A program made the position numbers and the translations under genes. Below, in pieces: positions 21,930 to 34,414 of a stretch of DNA of 64,000 nucleotides. How positions within the stretch are numbered: the first letter of the stretch is position 1; each line of letters begins with the position of its first letter. The stretch is from Liolophura sinensis. Lineage: Eukaryota; Mollusca; Polyplacophora; Chitonida; Chitonidae. The notes beneath the pieces were generated by a model. That model was not told the DNA's origin and made no database searches. It saw nothing but the letters and a program-made list of their open reading frames with translations. The DNA is taken from positions 44,263,682 to 44,327,681 of the forward strand of contig NC_088300.1 in the NCBI RefSeq assembly GCF_032854445.1, in the 5' to 3' direction.

Positions 21930-23560
21930 AACCAGTTGACTTTCATATGAAGCCAAAAGATGGTGCCTTGATCGCAAGAAAAGGTCAATCATACACAAAT
22001 GATATCAAACAGGGTACTTATTCGCATGGCAGATACTCTTGACTGTGGTTTCTCTGCTTTGTAAGCAAACCATGGCAAAATCCATATAAGACCCAGTTCT
22101 TTGCCGCAATATATGATCCCGCAAACCAAAAATAGCTTTTGATCAAATGAAGAGTGACCTGATTGTGCGACTGTCCTCTTACGTACTTGACACTATAGTT
22201 CGTACACATGAATGAGTGAGCCAGTAAAATTTTCTTCACAACAAACATTTGTGAGAGTTATATAAGATAAAGATTGATGAAGGAGACAACGTGCATATAA
22301 GGCTTTTCATTCTCCCATACAAAATTGTCTGTCTGTGGGCAAAGTTTTTATACACCAATCCATCAACGGGAGCATATGTTCTGCTTTATTAATGTTTAAA
22401 TAAAGTCTGCAGTTCGTCCTGTTGCAGATGACTTTGACTCGGTAATCCGTTTACTCTGTATTCGTGAATAAACTCGATCACAGTATTGGCTGTGAGCAGC
22501 TACAACTGTGTAATTCTAGAAAAGCTTTCCCATTTTAACCGAACCGCACTAAGTGGCATTAGACAGGTTTTGCAAACCGGCAGTGGTAACATGGATGGTT
22601 GATTGCCTGTATGTGTTTGCCAGCACCAAAGTGTACAGTAATTGTTGGGTACGCTTAAGAAAGTTGCCTTCTCGGGCTGTGCAGAAGTAGAAAGAAAGCA
22701 ATTTGCAAATTGTTGCAATTCGATCACAGATTTGAAAACGGGAAATGCTGCGGAGATAAGGGTACTTTTCTTCATTTTCCCCGTACTCAATTCTTATTAG
22801 ACCATTGAAATCCGAATTACATTCACTGGGCAATAAATTGAATTTCCCTCAGCAGGTAAAATGAACAAATTGCGCTTGAGCTGATGCACTTTTTCTCAAT
22901 CAACGTCGGATAAATCATCGACATAAATCTGTATAAACACTGCAACAACAAAGACATGCCTCAGAAAAAATAATTATATGTACATGCTATTACCCGAAAC
23001 TCGATATCAAATTCCGAATCCTTTCAACCTCTGCAATCTAGTTCTTCCTGATTTTTTTCTTGGCATGAACAGCTGGAAAGCTTTTAAGTGGTTTATATGA
23101 AAACGTTGTGAAAAATAACATTAACATAGGAAAATGAATAGCCATAGCTACATATAGCATTAAAAAGTAACGGTTTTATTATCATAAAAGAACAAACCGC
23201 CACCGAGCAAAACTGTTATCATGCATTAAACATTCATGTTTTTCCATTACTAGAAGAAACTATAACGTATAACACAATAGACGCGAATAGTAATATATCA
23301 TCTAGGAACATCCAACACTGCGAATAACTGCCTCAGATAACAGCGATGTAGGTGATGATTGCAGTGGGTGGATTTTGTTGCCATGGGCGTTACAAGGTCA
23401 AAGGACAAAGTGTTTATAATTTATACAGCTGGAAAACGCATGTGCCGATTATTATGCGGATCTGTTGTATGGGCGTATTTTACGCCAAACTTGTTGTCAG
23501 ACTGTACAGTAATGACAGGACCATGCTACTAACTACGACCACGATAACTGCTAGTTAAGC
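21930..23560. other. Stretch without a recognised gene
   Basis: Overlapping minus-strand frames at 22,500-22,833 and shorter ones show no domain. Nothing repetitive was recognised. Confidence 0.4.
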
Positions 23561-24560
23561 ATCTTCTCACCGAGTTAAAGCTTGGTATCCGGCCAATCCG
23601 CCTGGAGAGACACAGCTGCAACGGGCGAACCGCCACGGCTGTTAGAACACCTATCCTGAAGTGGTGAATAAGAGATGCGCAGCAACCCAGGCAAATATAA
23701 CCCTTGAAGTTTTTCATTGCTGGAGCATTGTCATCGAAGAAACGAGCTAGCAATAAATCATTGATTCGGACGCGGTTCCCATGTCACCAGTGGCAATTTC
23801 CGTGCACTAAATATACCCCAAGTGGGACCTAGTCATCGGATGTAAAGACTTTTAAAGACCGTGGTCAAGTCTGGAGAAGGCTAATTGGCCTCTGTAGCTG
23901 AACACTTTCCGAGCCATGCTTTTCTAGCTTTAGGGTACACTTAAACCACTGAGTCGGTCTAAACAGACACTAACAGTCTCCGTGTTGTGTTAGACGCTGC
24001 TTACCGTATCCATTTGGGCTGCCTTAAGCATCCAGCTCGTGAACATGAAACCAAAGGAGGTGAGACTCGGCCGAAGTTTATAACTGCCCGTCTCCAATAT
24101 CCTCTCAGTTGCAGGAGACTCCCCATAGCTTCGCTCAGCTGATTAACTCACGTCGGTCACTTACGCCCTATCAAAGAGGTCGTCAAGAATCCAAAAAGTG
24201 CAGTGCCTGGGGCCTGCACCATCGGCATCGAGCCTGCCGAGGTTACTCTGTACATCTAGATTTGATTGTTACTTAAAGTACGCCATGCTCAAGAATTTTA
24301 ATCTTCTATGATCAAGTCTGGGTGGAGGAAACTAGAGTGAAAATTACTGATGACCTTTCATATATGTGACACATATGCACACTATGCACAAACAATCACC
24401 CGCGAATGTCGTCGACGACTTATTGTCACCAAGGATCTCGCATGCAGCGCGACCAAGTGAATCTACAAGTCCCCTGTCCAAAGTCGAGTTTGAACGTGCA
24501 CCTCTTGAGGGAAGCGCCTCAAACCTCTATACGGAGGTCCACACCCAGGTTATTTGAGTC
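23560..24560. other. GC-richer block of unknown nature
   Basis: Visibly richer in G and C than its surroundings, with evenly mixed bases and no simple repeats. Short open frames overlap at 24,366-24,600 (one reads VVDDLLSPRISHAARPSES). There is no rRNA, tRNA or known transposon motif. It could be an old exon-rich pseudogene, an element remnant or a regulatory block. Confidence 0.3.
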
Positions 24561-26970
24561 TACGCGAAGGATATCCTTCCTTCTCATATGTTTTACCTGA
24601 CTTTTCTCAAGACCATCTGCATGTATCAGATACAGAATTCCCATATAATGTATGACATGCTCAAAAACACTAATTACATTGTAAACGACAAAGATATGAT
24701 GAATATCCCAATACAAGGAAAACAGTAGAAAGACATACACAGTGCAGCTTAACACGAAATGTCGTGGGCCAAACGACGTATGTTCCTCATACAAAAACAG
24801 AATCATTAGATTTCACATGGTCGTCTTATTTTCTCATATAAGCAGCCTCCTTGACCTAATGGTTAACATGCTTACGCAACACAATAAATAAATAAACAAA
24901 TTAGTAACTGTTTTCCCCTATTAGTACTCACGATGAGGAGTCACGTAATATGCTCAAAGATCTGACACTTGAATCGCATGGTCCTACCTTTAATTCTACA
25001 GGGTCGGGTGGCACTCATACCTTATCCAGTTAAAATGGAAGCTGTATATTTAGCAGTTATTGTACACCAAAACAGCATGTCCAAGTAGAGCGATGCCTGC
25101 ATCTGAACCGAAGATGGAAACAGCGGTCACAGATGATGAGATAACTAGTCCTTGGCCATTGCTACAGGGCGTTCCCGATGGATAAGCAATCACCTTAATT
25201 CAGAACTTTCTTGATCAGTTGCGATTGTTGCCCTTGTGCTCTGCAAAGTTTCTATCACCCATAACCCTATTCGCTACCATTTTAGTGAACTATTCTATCA
25301 ATATACGTTCAAGTACCTAAGGAAAATGGTGAATGTTTAGGTGTAGTCTTATCTCTATCTCAATATTTGCGTCGTTGATGAGGTAATGAGGTAACGTTCT
25401 AATGGTTATAGGGATCCAATCCCTAGCATCATCGGTTTGGAGGCAATCTCACAGTGGGTATATTGACGTCAAAGGTAACAAAGTCTTCTTAAGTTCGGCT
25501 ACATATATGCACATGGTATGCCTCGCTGTTCATTCCGTTTTTACACCAGTATTATTACAAGGATCTCTATACTTGCATGAAGGTGGTGGGTACCAAAATT
25601 CTTCAAAACGAAAAGAAATTAAACACCTTATTCCATGCCATTTCGTGATTAAGGTATTTTTATTGTGACCCAATAAAAATATGATTGTCTTATAATTGTA
25701 ACATCTGTATATAGGGAAAGTCTGGGTAGTCCGATGTCCGCGACTTTTAGTGAATCTGCACAGCATGTACGTTTTCTCGTATGATAACGACTATAAGCAG
25801 AACTTATCACAGACTAACCTTTAACAAGATGGATGGATCATTTACCAGACGGTATATTGATGATCCTCTGGCTTAATTAACTCATGTATGGCAATGGCTG
25901 TGAAAGAAATATTTCCACCTCCACTACATTTCAAGAAAACTACATACATATACTACGTCCAAATTACAGATCTTACTTAGACTCCTATCTCTTCAAAGAC
26001 TATATAAGCTTTCCTTACAGGAAAAATGGTACTTTCCATATTGTTAATTGTATTTTATTTGTATATTGTATATGTTTTGGTTGACTATTAGTATATGAAT
26101 CTATTGCACGACGACTAGATTTATACCTTTATACCTTTCCCGCACAGGAAAAAACTGACTCGATGAAGGTGTCTTTTGTCTGCAGACCACAAATTGAAGC
26201 TGTTATGTTTAAACAATTAAGAAGCTACCATTGTATTGAAGTGAATGACTAAAACACGCCTTGCTATGGATAGAGGACATTGACTTCAGTTGAAATCAAC
26301 GTATTTCGGGAGGAACACATTGTGGTCTCATTTTCTATGTCTTTGACCACATGGTGTTACATGGTGTCACTAACATGTGCATTCTGTCAATACATTGCGC
26401 GTCGTGTCTAGTGCCTTTGTCATGGCGTTCTAGTGGAACGTCACTGGATTACATGTATATCGATTTGAGGGATTGATCTGCTAGAGAGACACTATGGGGC
26501 ATCTTTGGCAAACAAAGGAAACTAACCAACCATATTCTACAGCAGACTACTATCTACTTTATTGCAATAGAGTTATCTTTTAGAGTTATCGGCTAGGTTG
26601 TACACTGCAACATCTACATCGCACAACGTGCACCTCAAAGCGATAATTTCACCAGATGCGCGCACGTGTCGTGGTGCAAGCAGTTTTCCCCGCTGGCGAT
26701 GGAGCACAGTTCTTTTCCTTTCAAACAATTTATGCTGTACCCTACGGCACAGAGTTCATTCTTATCTCGGCTGTGTTTTACTGTTATCACATGAGAGTTT
26801 GTTTGTGGAATAGCTTCCCCCAAGGCATCACACATACCATATTAATAAAGTGTGACAGATATCCCAATGACACGCCATGCAATCAGCAAGCCACGTTGTG
26901 ACTGCATGTGGCATATACTGTAATATTGCTAGTATCCTGAAGTCATACTTCTGTGATTTCACCTAATGGG
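24560..26970. other. Stretch without a recognised gene
   Basis: A short (AATA)n run lies at 24,884-24,900. Overlapping frames on both strands at 26,598-26,901 have no domain. Confidence 0.4.
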
Positions 26971-26972
26971 AA

Positions 26973-27172
26973 TATGGAAGCCGATACATGACAACTCGTT
27001 AATCTTTCTAATACAGGACGACTCAGTGAGGTTGCCAAGCAAGGTAACGGGGGCAACGAGGCAGCGCGGAAGCGAGATTGCCATAATCAGTCTCGCATCG
27101 TTATTCCGCTGCCTCGTTGCCTCGCCCAGTATAAAGTTCGATGCAGCTAGATGTCCTCTATTGGCTTCCATA
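26973..27172. mobile_element. MITE candidate, 200 bp, TA-flanked inverted ends
   Basis: The left end TATGGAAGCCGATACATGAC and the inverted right end (TATGGAAGCCAATAGAGGAC read on the minus strand) match at about 20 of 24 positions. A second inverted pair lies inside: GGCAACGAGGCAGCG at about 27,053 and its complement at about 27,108-27,124. Ends in TA suggest a Tc1/mariner- or Harbinger-type source. The element has no coding capacity of its own, although frames happen to be open on both strands. Confidence 0.65.
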
Positions 27173-27174
27173 CT

Positions 27175-28620
27175 TCACTACAGAAGTAAAGTAAGACAGC
27201 TTTGTTTTTTTGGAAACATGGAGTGATGGAGACATCCAAGAACACAATCTAATACGAACGCCTGAAAAGCCAACAGAATAAAAACATACAGGTAGAGAAA
27301 ACTGAAAAAATTGGCTAGTCTACTTGGACCTCAACCCGTTTTATACTCGAAACAGCTGGCATTGGGAAAGATTATGTATATAGGTCAACATATACAATTA
27401 CTGTAAACTATTCGAATTGCATCTGTCTTTGCTTTTTATTAAAAATTCGCGCGCTTTGAAGTAAAAATTTTGGAATGGACAAATAATAAATATACGGAGA
27501 AAAAATGCAATATTTAAAACACTTTTCCACCACAAAACTTTCTTATTGGACCTTTTATGTTGTTTTTGTTTCTTTTGCACTGCTATCATAGACTCTTGAC
27601 ACTTGCTTCAATATCCACAGCCTCGCTCTCCGAAGTGTTTATGGCCTCGGAATGTTAGATTAAAGCATGTCACCTATTTCTGTCGCCACACGTCCATCCA
27701 ATTGCAGCGCTAACGTGGTTTCCACTGATTCAGTAATTAAGGGTGAATATTTTCTGCCAGCTAAATTCCGGAGAGAGGACAGAAAATCGATTCACAAAGC
27801 GACTTTTCCATTTAATTGACGCCATGTGGCAAGAATTACTTCATTCTTCTTACCCTTGCAACTCAACCGTTTGTCACTACTCTCTTGTCTAACATATATG
27901 ACCGGAATATTAAGCAGAGCTCTACTGGAGCCTTGTTCAAACTTACCAATCAAATGTGCTTGAAGATCTAATGTTTACGAGCAATCCCTACGTTGTTTAA
28001 TGGACTGCGTGAAAAATGAACAGTAATAAACTACTTGTATGTGAGGTAGAAAATAAAAATTTTGAAATGATATATGTATTATGAAAACTGGTTTATATTG
28101 CTTTCACGAAATTCGCCTGACTCAATGTGATGTAACGTTGCCCGGTATTGTGTTCTGAATGTGCCTGCCACTGGTGTAAACAGATTCCTTATATCCAACC
28201 TCCCTAGAGGCTGTTTGCCGAAATACTATTAAACATATCAAATACATAAATAAATAAAAAAACTTCTTGTTTTACTTATTTTGTTTAGACCTAAGTCGTC
28301 GGAAACAGCGCATTTTCAAGCGTGATTATCAATAAAAACACAGCAGTGAACAGGATGCTGAAAAATCAAACGGGCGCTAAAACACATTTCGAGTGAGAAG
28401 AATTGACAGTAAACATGGAATGAAGAATAAACAAGGTGTGTGCATCGTTTTCTTTCAGTATTACCCTTTGATCAACGCTTTTTTTCAACGGGGTTAGCAT
28501 CTCCAACTAAACACAGACTAATGCAAGAAAGTGTTCCCCATGGAACGTAAGGTGCCTTTGTACTTAGTGTCGGCTGATAATTAAATGTAGACTGAAATTC
28601 GTCTACATTCATTCGATTGT
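27175..28620. other. Stretch without a recognised gene
   Basis: AT-rich. A short (AAAT)n run at 28,240-28,262 could be an old SINE tail, but no SINE body is seen beside it. Confidence 0.4.
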
Positions 28621-28621
28621 T

Positions 28622-28831
28622 GCATTATTCCATACTCGAGAGCTTTTCACACATACCAGGGTGGTCAGTTTTGTAGGTGAATTTAAAAAACGCAAGGTCT
28701 GAATACGGACTTTTCAACTTGTAACATACATTCATGTACACCATACTGATGGCATCGTCATCGAAAGTTTTCACCAGCGTCCTGGACTGCTTATTGTCAC
28801 CAAACCCATCGAATATTGGGACGGAAGACAC
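28622..28831 (-). CDS. Exon-like open frame, unknown
   Basis: The minus-strand frame reads VSSVPIFDGFGDNKQSRTLV and later MVYMNVCYKLKSPYSDLAFF, ending in a TAA near 28,622. Composition is balanced and not T- or A-driven, which is unusual for chance frames here. There is no ATG at its left edge and no convincing acceptor. The family is not recognised. It may be an exon, a pseudogene piece or chance. Confidence 0.2.
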
Positions 28832-29664
28832 GTCAATTATAGTTAATGTCCGTATTCAACAGGGTGATAACGAACAAAACATGTTTTGTACGTGTTTTAG
28901 GCATGTACCCGGTAAGCACATAATCAAACCAGAATTAGATATTGTTGGATGTTTAAGTCTTATAGCCTAGGTGGAAATTCGATTGAAAGCTTTAACTAGC
29001 TGAACGTGTCATTTTCACTATAAGGAAACATTGCCATCAACTACAACCTAAGATACAAGGAAGATACATGATGTAACTTTGGTGCCAGGAGAAGGCCAAA
29101 ATGTAATCTAAGTAAGGTTAACCATAGAATAATGTATCCATAACAACAAGTAGACGAATACGCGTTTAATTTGCGGCACAAATATCGCCATCATCACCGC
29201 GAAAGTGGAAGACATAGTTTGACAAACATGGACGTATCAGGTATAATCCCGTTAGACGGTGCTTTTAAAATAACTCAATTTTTGCTCTTAAGCCTTCTCA
29301 CTCTGACCCATGCATAGCCAAAACCTACGCTCTAGGGCTTTGTTTGTGTGTATACAAACACAATTACTATGCCCTAATGAAAATGAAAGTAGTGAGGACG
29401 CGTTATATAGTATCCAGGAGGTTTTAACGTAACAGTTATGAAACGGAAGGCTTCTTATTCATAATGAATGAAGCATCATATTGTCCTTTAAACAGGATAA
29501 GTCCAAAAACCCTGCTGATATAATTTATATCTTATGTGACAGGATATTAAAACCTAAAAGTGAATATTTTTAAGGACATGAAGAGCCTGGGGTCGATTTT
29601 AAGGACATCTTGGACATCAGACAATCTTTAGAACATCGTTATATTCCGTAGTTTACAAACCAGA

Positions 29665-29765
29665 AAAGTCCACGAACAGGTAGAATAAAACCTTATTGGA
29701 GGTAAATTGACAAGAGGGCGTATTTCACCGCTATCACACTGTCGTCGGTGGCCTAAACTATACCT
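29665..29765 (+). repeat. Repeat D fragment
   Basis: GGTAGAATAAAACCTTATTG, AAATTGACAAGAGGGCGTAT and ATCACACTGTCGTCGG match the right third of D at 51,680-51,775. Confidence 0.6.
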
Positions 29766-30068
29766 TAGCCTCCTGTCACAGAATGAATAAATGGTTGTTA
29801 TGGATTAATGCCAGAATGATAATGATAATATCTTAGCCATTACATGGCGATCGTGTCACAGAAAAGCACTACATGTGAATTTGTCATGTCATACATCCCA
29901 TGTCTTCGTATCTGACATAATGTCACTTGGGTATTGAAAGCACAATTTTGTACAATCCGGCTGTTGAAATCACAAAGGGAGCTGTGCACCAGGCTGTACT
30001 GAAAAAGATGCCGTAAGAATTTGAATGCAAACGAATAGTTAGTAATATTCATTTTAAGCAGAGCGGGT

Positions 30069-30111
30069 ATATGTTTATTAGAGCATTCGATACATGCTTT
30101 AATAAACATAT
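30069..30111. repeat. 43-bp imperfect palindrome
   Basis: ATATGTTTATTAGAGCAT at the left pairs with its near complement ending at 30,111 (one mismatch in 18), around a loop of about 7 bases. It could form a hairpin. No terminator or attachment function can be assigned. Confidence 0.7.
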
Positions 30112-30196
30112 CGAACGTGTTAGAATATGCAAGTATATTACTATGTTAAAATAAAACATGCATACAAAGTATTTGATTTAAGAAAAAAGTTTGCAG

Positions 30197-30373
30197 GCGA
30201 ACATAATAACTAAGTTTCCAACTGACTTTATACCAGTGAACAAATGCAAAAAAGTTTGTGGGGATGTTTCATTGACAACTCAGGATTTTCTAGACTGTAT
30301 TTATTGTAATAAAATTGTACATGAGGACGAAATGCAATTATTTCATTATTCTCATCTTCTCGTTGACATTTAG
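30197..30373 (+). CDS. Exon-like open frame with CxxxC and CxxC
   Basis: An acceptor-like TTTGCAG ends at 30,196. The frame then runs 58 codons to a TAG, including FPTDFIPVNKCKKVCGDVSL and FLDCIYCNKIVHEDE. The two cysteine pairs plus nearby histidines could bind zinc, as in small zinc-finger domains, but no family is recognised. Composition is balanced. No upstream exon was identified, and the acceptor's pyrimidine tract is poor (AAGAAAAAAGTTTGCAG). Confidence 0.25.
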   Translation, partial: ANIITKFPTDFIPVNKCKKVCGDVSLTTQDFLDCIYCNKIVHEDEMQLFHYSHLLVDI

Positions 30374-30379
30374 GACTAG

Positions 30380-31960
30380 CAAACATGATGAAGATTATCC
30401 GACATTTCTACATTAATCATTTATGCCCAGACATAAATAATTATAACATCGTAGTAGTTATATAATCAGATCTAAATATGTCGCAGCTCGTGCCTTATTC
30501 TATTTTACTCTTCCCCACCTATAACTGACATCGTATAAGACAATTTTTCCGCAATATCTACCACAATTGAATATATTAAATATACGTTTTTTTTTAGATT
30601 ATCCCTCTTGGTATATGCTTACCCACTGGATAAAAGTGATGCTTGCGAATAGCTAGAGAGAAGTGTAACGGGACTTTCATCATCAGCCGGCGAACGAGCC
30701 AAATGACGCATAGGACAAACGTTATTTCATTCGCCGTTAAGTTAAATAGTTTTATAGATATGAATTGGTCTCCTTAACCAGGCAATTCGTGCTGTTGTGT
30801 TTCTCTTTTACTGTCTTTTTTGTGTTTTGAGGTAGAAAAAAAAAACTAAGGATATACTGATTAGGCTTGGAAATACATGTTGTTGTGTATCTTCCCAGTA
30901 ATGGGGTATTGCTTTGTTTCATAATCAGACTATATCAAAAGGACGCCTATTTTTTGATTGAAGAAACGGGCCTCTCTTTGATCTCTATTCCTTTAGCATG
31001 CCGACGTTCACTAGCGACCGTGTAGCGAACCATTCAGTGGCGGAAGACGTCACTAAGGTGAATTTGGCTTAAAGCAATCGACTGCCTTATTGACATTAAA
31101 CACGTTCGAAACAGACCCCAAATCTAGATTGGATGAAGTCAGAAAACGAAGTAATTTCATTTGGTGATAGTTCGTATTCGGTTCTCTTTAAGCGTTATAA
31201 AACATGAAACATAGTCGATAAATTAACTGATTTGTGTAAACTGTTAGTTGTTGCTGACGTTCTTTACACAGCTCGTGTGTGTTTAGTTTGCTCCAGCTGA
31301 AAGATGACAGCTCGGGATAGGTGATTGGCCTAGTAAAACAGCTTACACTTAATCCCTACAGCACATACTGATGTCGGTTCCATACACTCGCCGTACACGC
31401 AGTACATACAAACTAGCCAGACAACAATAGAAATCTGTCAGCGCAAATGGAACAAAGACTTGCTTATGTAGGAAGGAAGTAAATCATGACAGAAAAAAAA
31501 TAAAGGACACTTTTCAACTTTTCCTTTGGCTGCCACTTTTCTGTGAAATTCTGTGATCATTTTGTTTTCAAAAAAAATTGTTATTTTGAAATTTAATCCT
31601 GGTAATATTACTAAAGTATCTCGCAGATATGAAGAAGTGTTACCTCGCCGGAAGTGTTACCTCACCGTGAGAATATATCAGGTTGATACCGAGCGAACTT
31701 GGAAAGTAGCATTATTTCCAGCGATAACTAACGTATCAGACGCGATCCGATTCAGACTAAAATTCGTTCTCTTGCTGTGTATCGGAACAGATAGGATCCA
31801 GTAGATACATAAAGCAATATAAATTTTCAAACTTTATTATTCAATGCCGCATTTCTACAGAGTTAACTTTAGTACATTTACCGCCTTGTAAGGTACATGT
31901 GTATACACGTATGTTTTACAAGGTATGGCTATGTTTTTGTGGCATGTTGGAAGGTGTTTT
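30380..31960. other. Stretch without a recognised gene
   Basis: An 83-codon frame at 31,553-31,804 has a small internal direct repeat (AGTGTTACCTCGCCG / AAGTGTTACCTCACCG at about 31,637-31,668) and no domain. No repeat family was recognised. Confidence 0.4.
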
Positions 31961-31964
31961 ATCA

Positions 31965-32093
31965 GCCTAAGGATGGCCGTGGGTTTCCACAGGGCTCGCC
32001 CCGGTTGCCTCCCACCATAATGCTGTCCGCCGTCCTAAAAGTGGAATAGTCTTGATTACAGCGTAATACACCAATCACCTAAATAAATACAGA
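31965..32093 (+). repeat. SINE-A, 3' half
   Basis: GGATGGCCGTGGGTTTCC, CCTCCCACCATAATGCTG, GTGGAATAGTCTTGATTACA and GCGTAATACACCAATCACC, then (TAAA)n. Confidence 0.8.
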
Positions 32094-32384
32094 ATTGTTT
32101 TGTTTTTTTTACCTTACACAGTGTAACGGCTAACAATTAGTCCGTTTTCCGTATTTTGTCCAACAGTTAAGCTAAAACATTCAAAGCCTTGCGATGTCGT
32201 GTAAGACTAACTGTATATCATACCAAATTCACGCTACACTATGCTCTAGAACAGTTGGAGCCACTAGGCATGAAAGTAGATGAAAGTATTTCTGTTGTGT
32301 AAAATACGTAGTCTGAACAGCTGACTGAAAAGGATGACGGTATGGTTTACGTATTGCTAGCCTTTAAATTGTTACAGTGTGTTC

Positions 32385-32810
32385 CAGGAACTGCGAGGAT
32401 AGACGTCAGCAATCACACAGGGAACGATTCAGCAAGATATTAAGTCTGGCAGAAGAAGCTGTGACTAAAAAAAGCACAAGGTCAAGGTATGAATGTGTTT
32501 CAACGACAACTGAAAGGGCTGTACATTAATGGCTTTTTGATTGAGCAAGTGTGTACAAAGAGCTGTAGCCGTTCAGTTTTCAGCAAACGTCAGGTAAGAC
32601 AAAGTACTGCTGTCATATTCTCCATCTCTCCTCTTCTTGACATCGTGTGAGAACCTGTTGACCGCGATTGCTCATCTCTCGAGTGTGACATCCTAGAGAC
32701 AAGCTCCGGTGTCCAGCGGTATTGGCTGTTGTCATCAAGTGTCTTCGCTTAAAAGGGAACACTCTCTGCTCGTTTCTAATCAGGCCTGTCCACATGCATC
32801 ATAATATCAC
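32385..32810 (+). repeat. Block G, copy at 32.4 kb, exon-like head
   Basis: An acceptor-like GCCTTTAAATTGTTACAG ends at 32,384. It is followed by TGTGTTCCAGG, aligned with the TGTCTTCCACG that follows the acceptor at 52,376. A donor-like ACG|GTATGG lies at about 32,339. The frame keeps AITQGTIQQDI, related to LITLGELQRQI, but has a ~16-base deletion and early stops, so any gene here is broken. The right part (GATTGCTCATCTCTCGAGTG, AAGCTCCGGTGTCCAGC, GTCATCAAGTGTCTTC) matches 38,250-38,400 and 52,780-52,900. Confidence 0.55.
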
Positions 32811-33415
32811 AGTTTTTCTAGGCTAATCGACAGGGCGATGTCTCCAATTACCGATAACAAAATTCCGTTTTTGGTGTTTCATTCAAATTTTACTTCATGT
32901 CTGTCTTTCATATTAACCGACCGTAGTTGGGAGATAAACGTTTTTCCTGCATTAAGATTCCCATTTCACGAAGACATTCTGACTTACGAAGAAATTTGAA
33001 ATGCAACTAAATAGTTGTCATTGGGACCTGGCTAAATTTTGACCATGTCGTAATTGCTATCTGATGACAAATGTGACAAAATTTCAAGTTCCATTACCAA
33101 ACTCTGGACAATGTGACAATGTTTCAATGTTCACAATATATTTTCTAACTTAAATAACACATCAGATCTGGTGCTGGAGAAGGAACTCTTAATTTGTATT
33201 AAATATGATTTACACGTATCTGTACAAAGAAATTATCAATGTTATGTTCATCTGTGAAATTAAGTAGATGTGCTGTAAAATGATTATTCTGTATCTTATG
33301 CCCTCTCCCTGTGGCCTGTATGTGTCCATCCACGTTAATGTGAAAATAGCAATGCGTAAAGTATATATCAGATGCACTGTGCAGCTTATGATATGTGTTT
33401 TAAGGCTTTTCAGGC
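32810..33415. other. Stretch without a recognised gene
   Basis: No repeat or domain recognised. A 66-codon frame at 33,268-33,468 runs into the SINE-A fragment. Confidence 0.4.
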
Positions 33416-33416
33416 T

Positions 33417-33471
33417 AAGCGTGAATAATATTAGCGAAAACGACGTAAAACACCGTTCAAATAAATAAATC
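33417..33471 (+). repeat. SINE-A 3' end fragment
   Basis: AAGCGTGAATAATATT, ACGACGTAAAACACC, then TTCAAATAAATAAAT aligns with the SINE-A terminus. Confidence 0.6.
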
Positions 33472-33474
33472 TAA

Positions 33475-34084
33475 ACGTGCAGTAAATTTTTCATCTTTTG
33501 GTCAGTTATGTCGTTATTCATTTTGCACCAAATACAATTAGGAAAAGTTTATTGATGTCTTTGAAACAATAATATGTCCAAGGACGCTAATACTTATGAC
33601 GTCACATACCAGTGGCGTTGGGAATAATGTGTTATTTTTTTTATTCTTAGGAAATCATTCAATTCTTACATAAAAGCGTCAATTTACACATAACTATCTA
33701 TTATGATGCCCATAGTTGTGAATTCCGACACTATTACGACGCCACGTAAATTGCCTTCTAATGAACATCATGTGATTAAGTGTCATCAATAAATATGAAA
33801 TATGTAAGTGTAGTGTTAATCTGAGGAAAGAGAACTATTCGGAACACCTCTCACGGACGTTTCTCTGTAATCAGGAAATGGGCGTATTACTTGACAAAAT
33901 GCATTAGGTGTCATGATATAAAGAAAGAAAGTATGAAGTATGTAGGTCTAGCATGAATGGAGAGACAGATCAGCTATTCACAGAATAGACGCAATGGCGG
34001 CGTAATGAAAAACAACGGTCATCACGTGATAACACACTTTAAGTGTCAGAATTATACTTGGATTATACCAGAATTATATTATAT
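33475..34084. other. Stretch without a recognised gene
   Basis: AT-rich, with no open frame above 60 codons and no recognised repeat. Confidence 0.4.
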
Positions 34085-34085
34085 A

Positions 34086-34275
34086 TGTATGCTTGGTGTT
34101 CAACGTCGTACACGTACTTAACAATTTTTTCACCCTGCCACATTATACTGACACTGGGTCCACCAGTCATGTTTCCTTGCTCTTAGCCCTCAGTACTGAG
34201 CATCAAGCCAGGCAGCAGCAACTACCATTTTAAAGTCTTTGGAAGGCCCAACCCGAACCGAAGCAGTCCAGATCA
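34086..34275 (-). repeat. SINE-C, internal deletion
   Basis: TTCAACGTCGTAC and ACTTAACAATTTTTTCA join directly to CCACATTATACTGACACTGG, so about 100 bases are missing. CTCAGTACTGAGCATCAAGC, then CAGCAACTACCATTTTAAAG and CCCAACCCGAACC, complete the head side. Confidence 0.75.
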
Positions 34276-34414
34276 TGTAGATTTAATATTTTTGAAGATA
34301 CGGACCCGAGAATGCCCAGTTGGTATTGCATATCTTCTATGTAGGAAAGTAAATATATATATAAACAAATCTTACACGCAAACACGTTCAAATCCTCTTA
34401 TTTGCAGAAATAAA

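Noticed and set aside
23560-24560. Ribosomal RNA fragment
   Set aside because: The block is GC-richer, but no stretch was recognised as a conserved rRNA core sequence.
26966-27226. Open frames on both strands at 27.0-27.2 kb
   Set aside because: They arise from the inverted halves of the MITE candidate.
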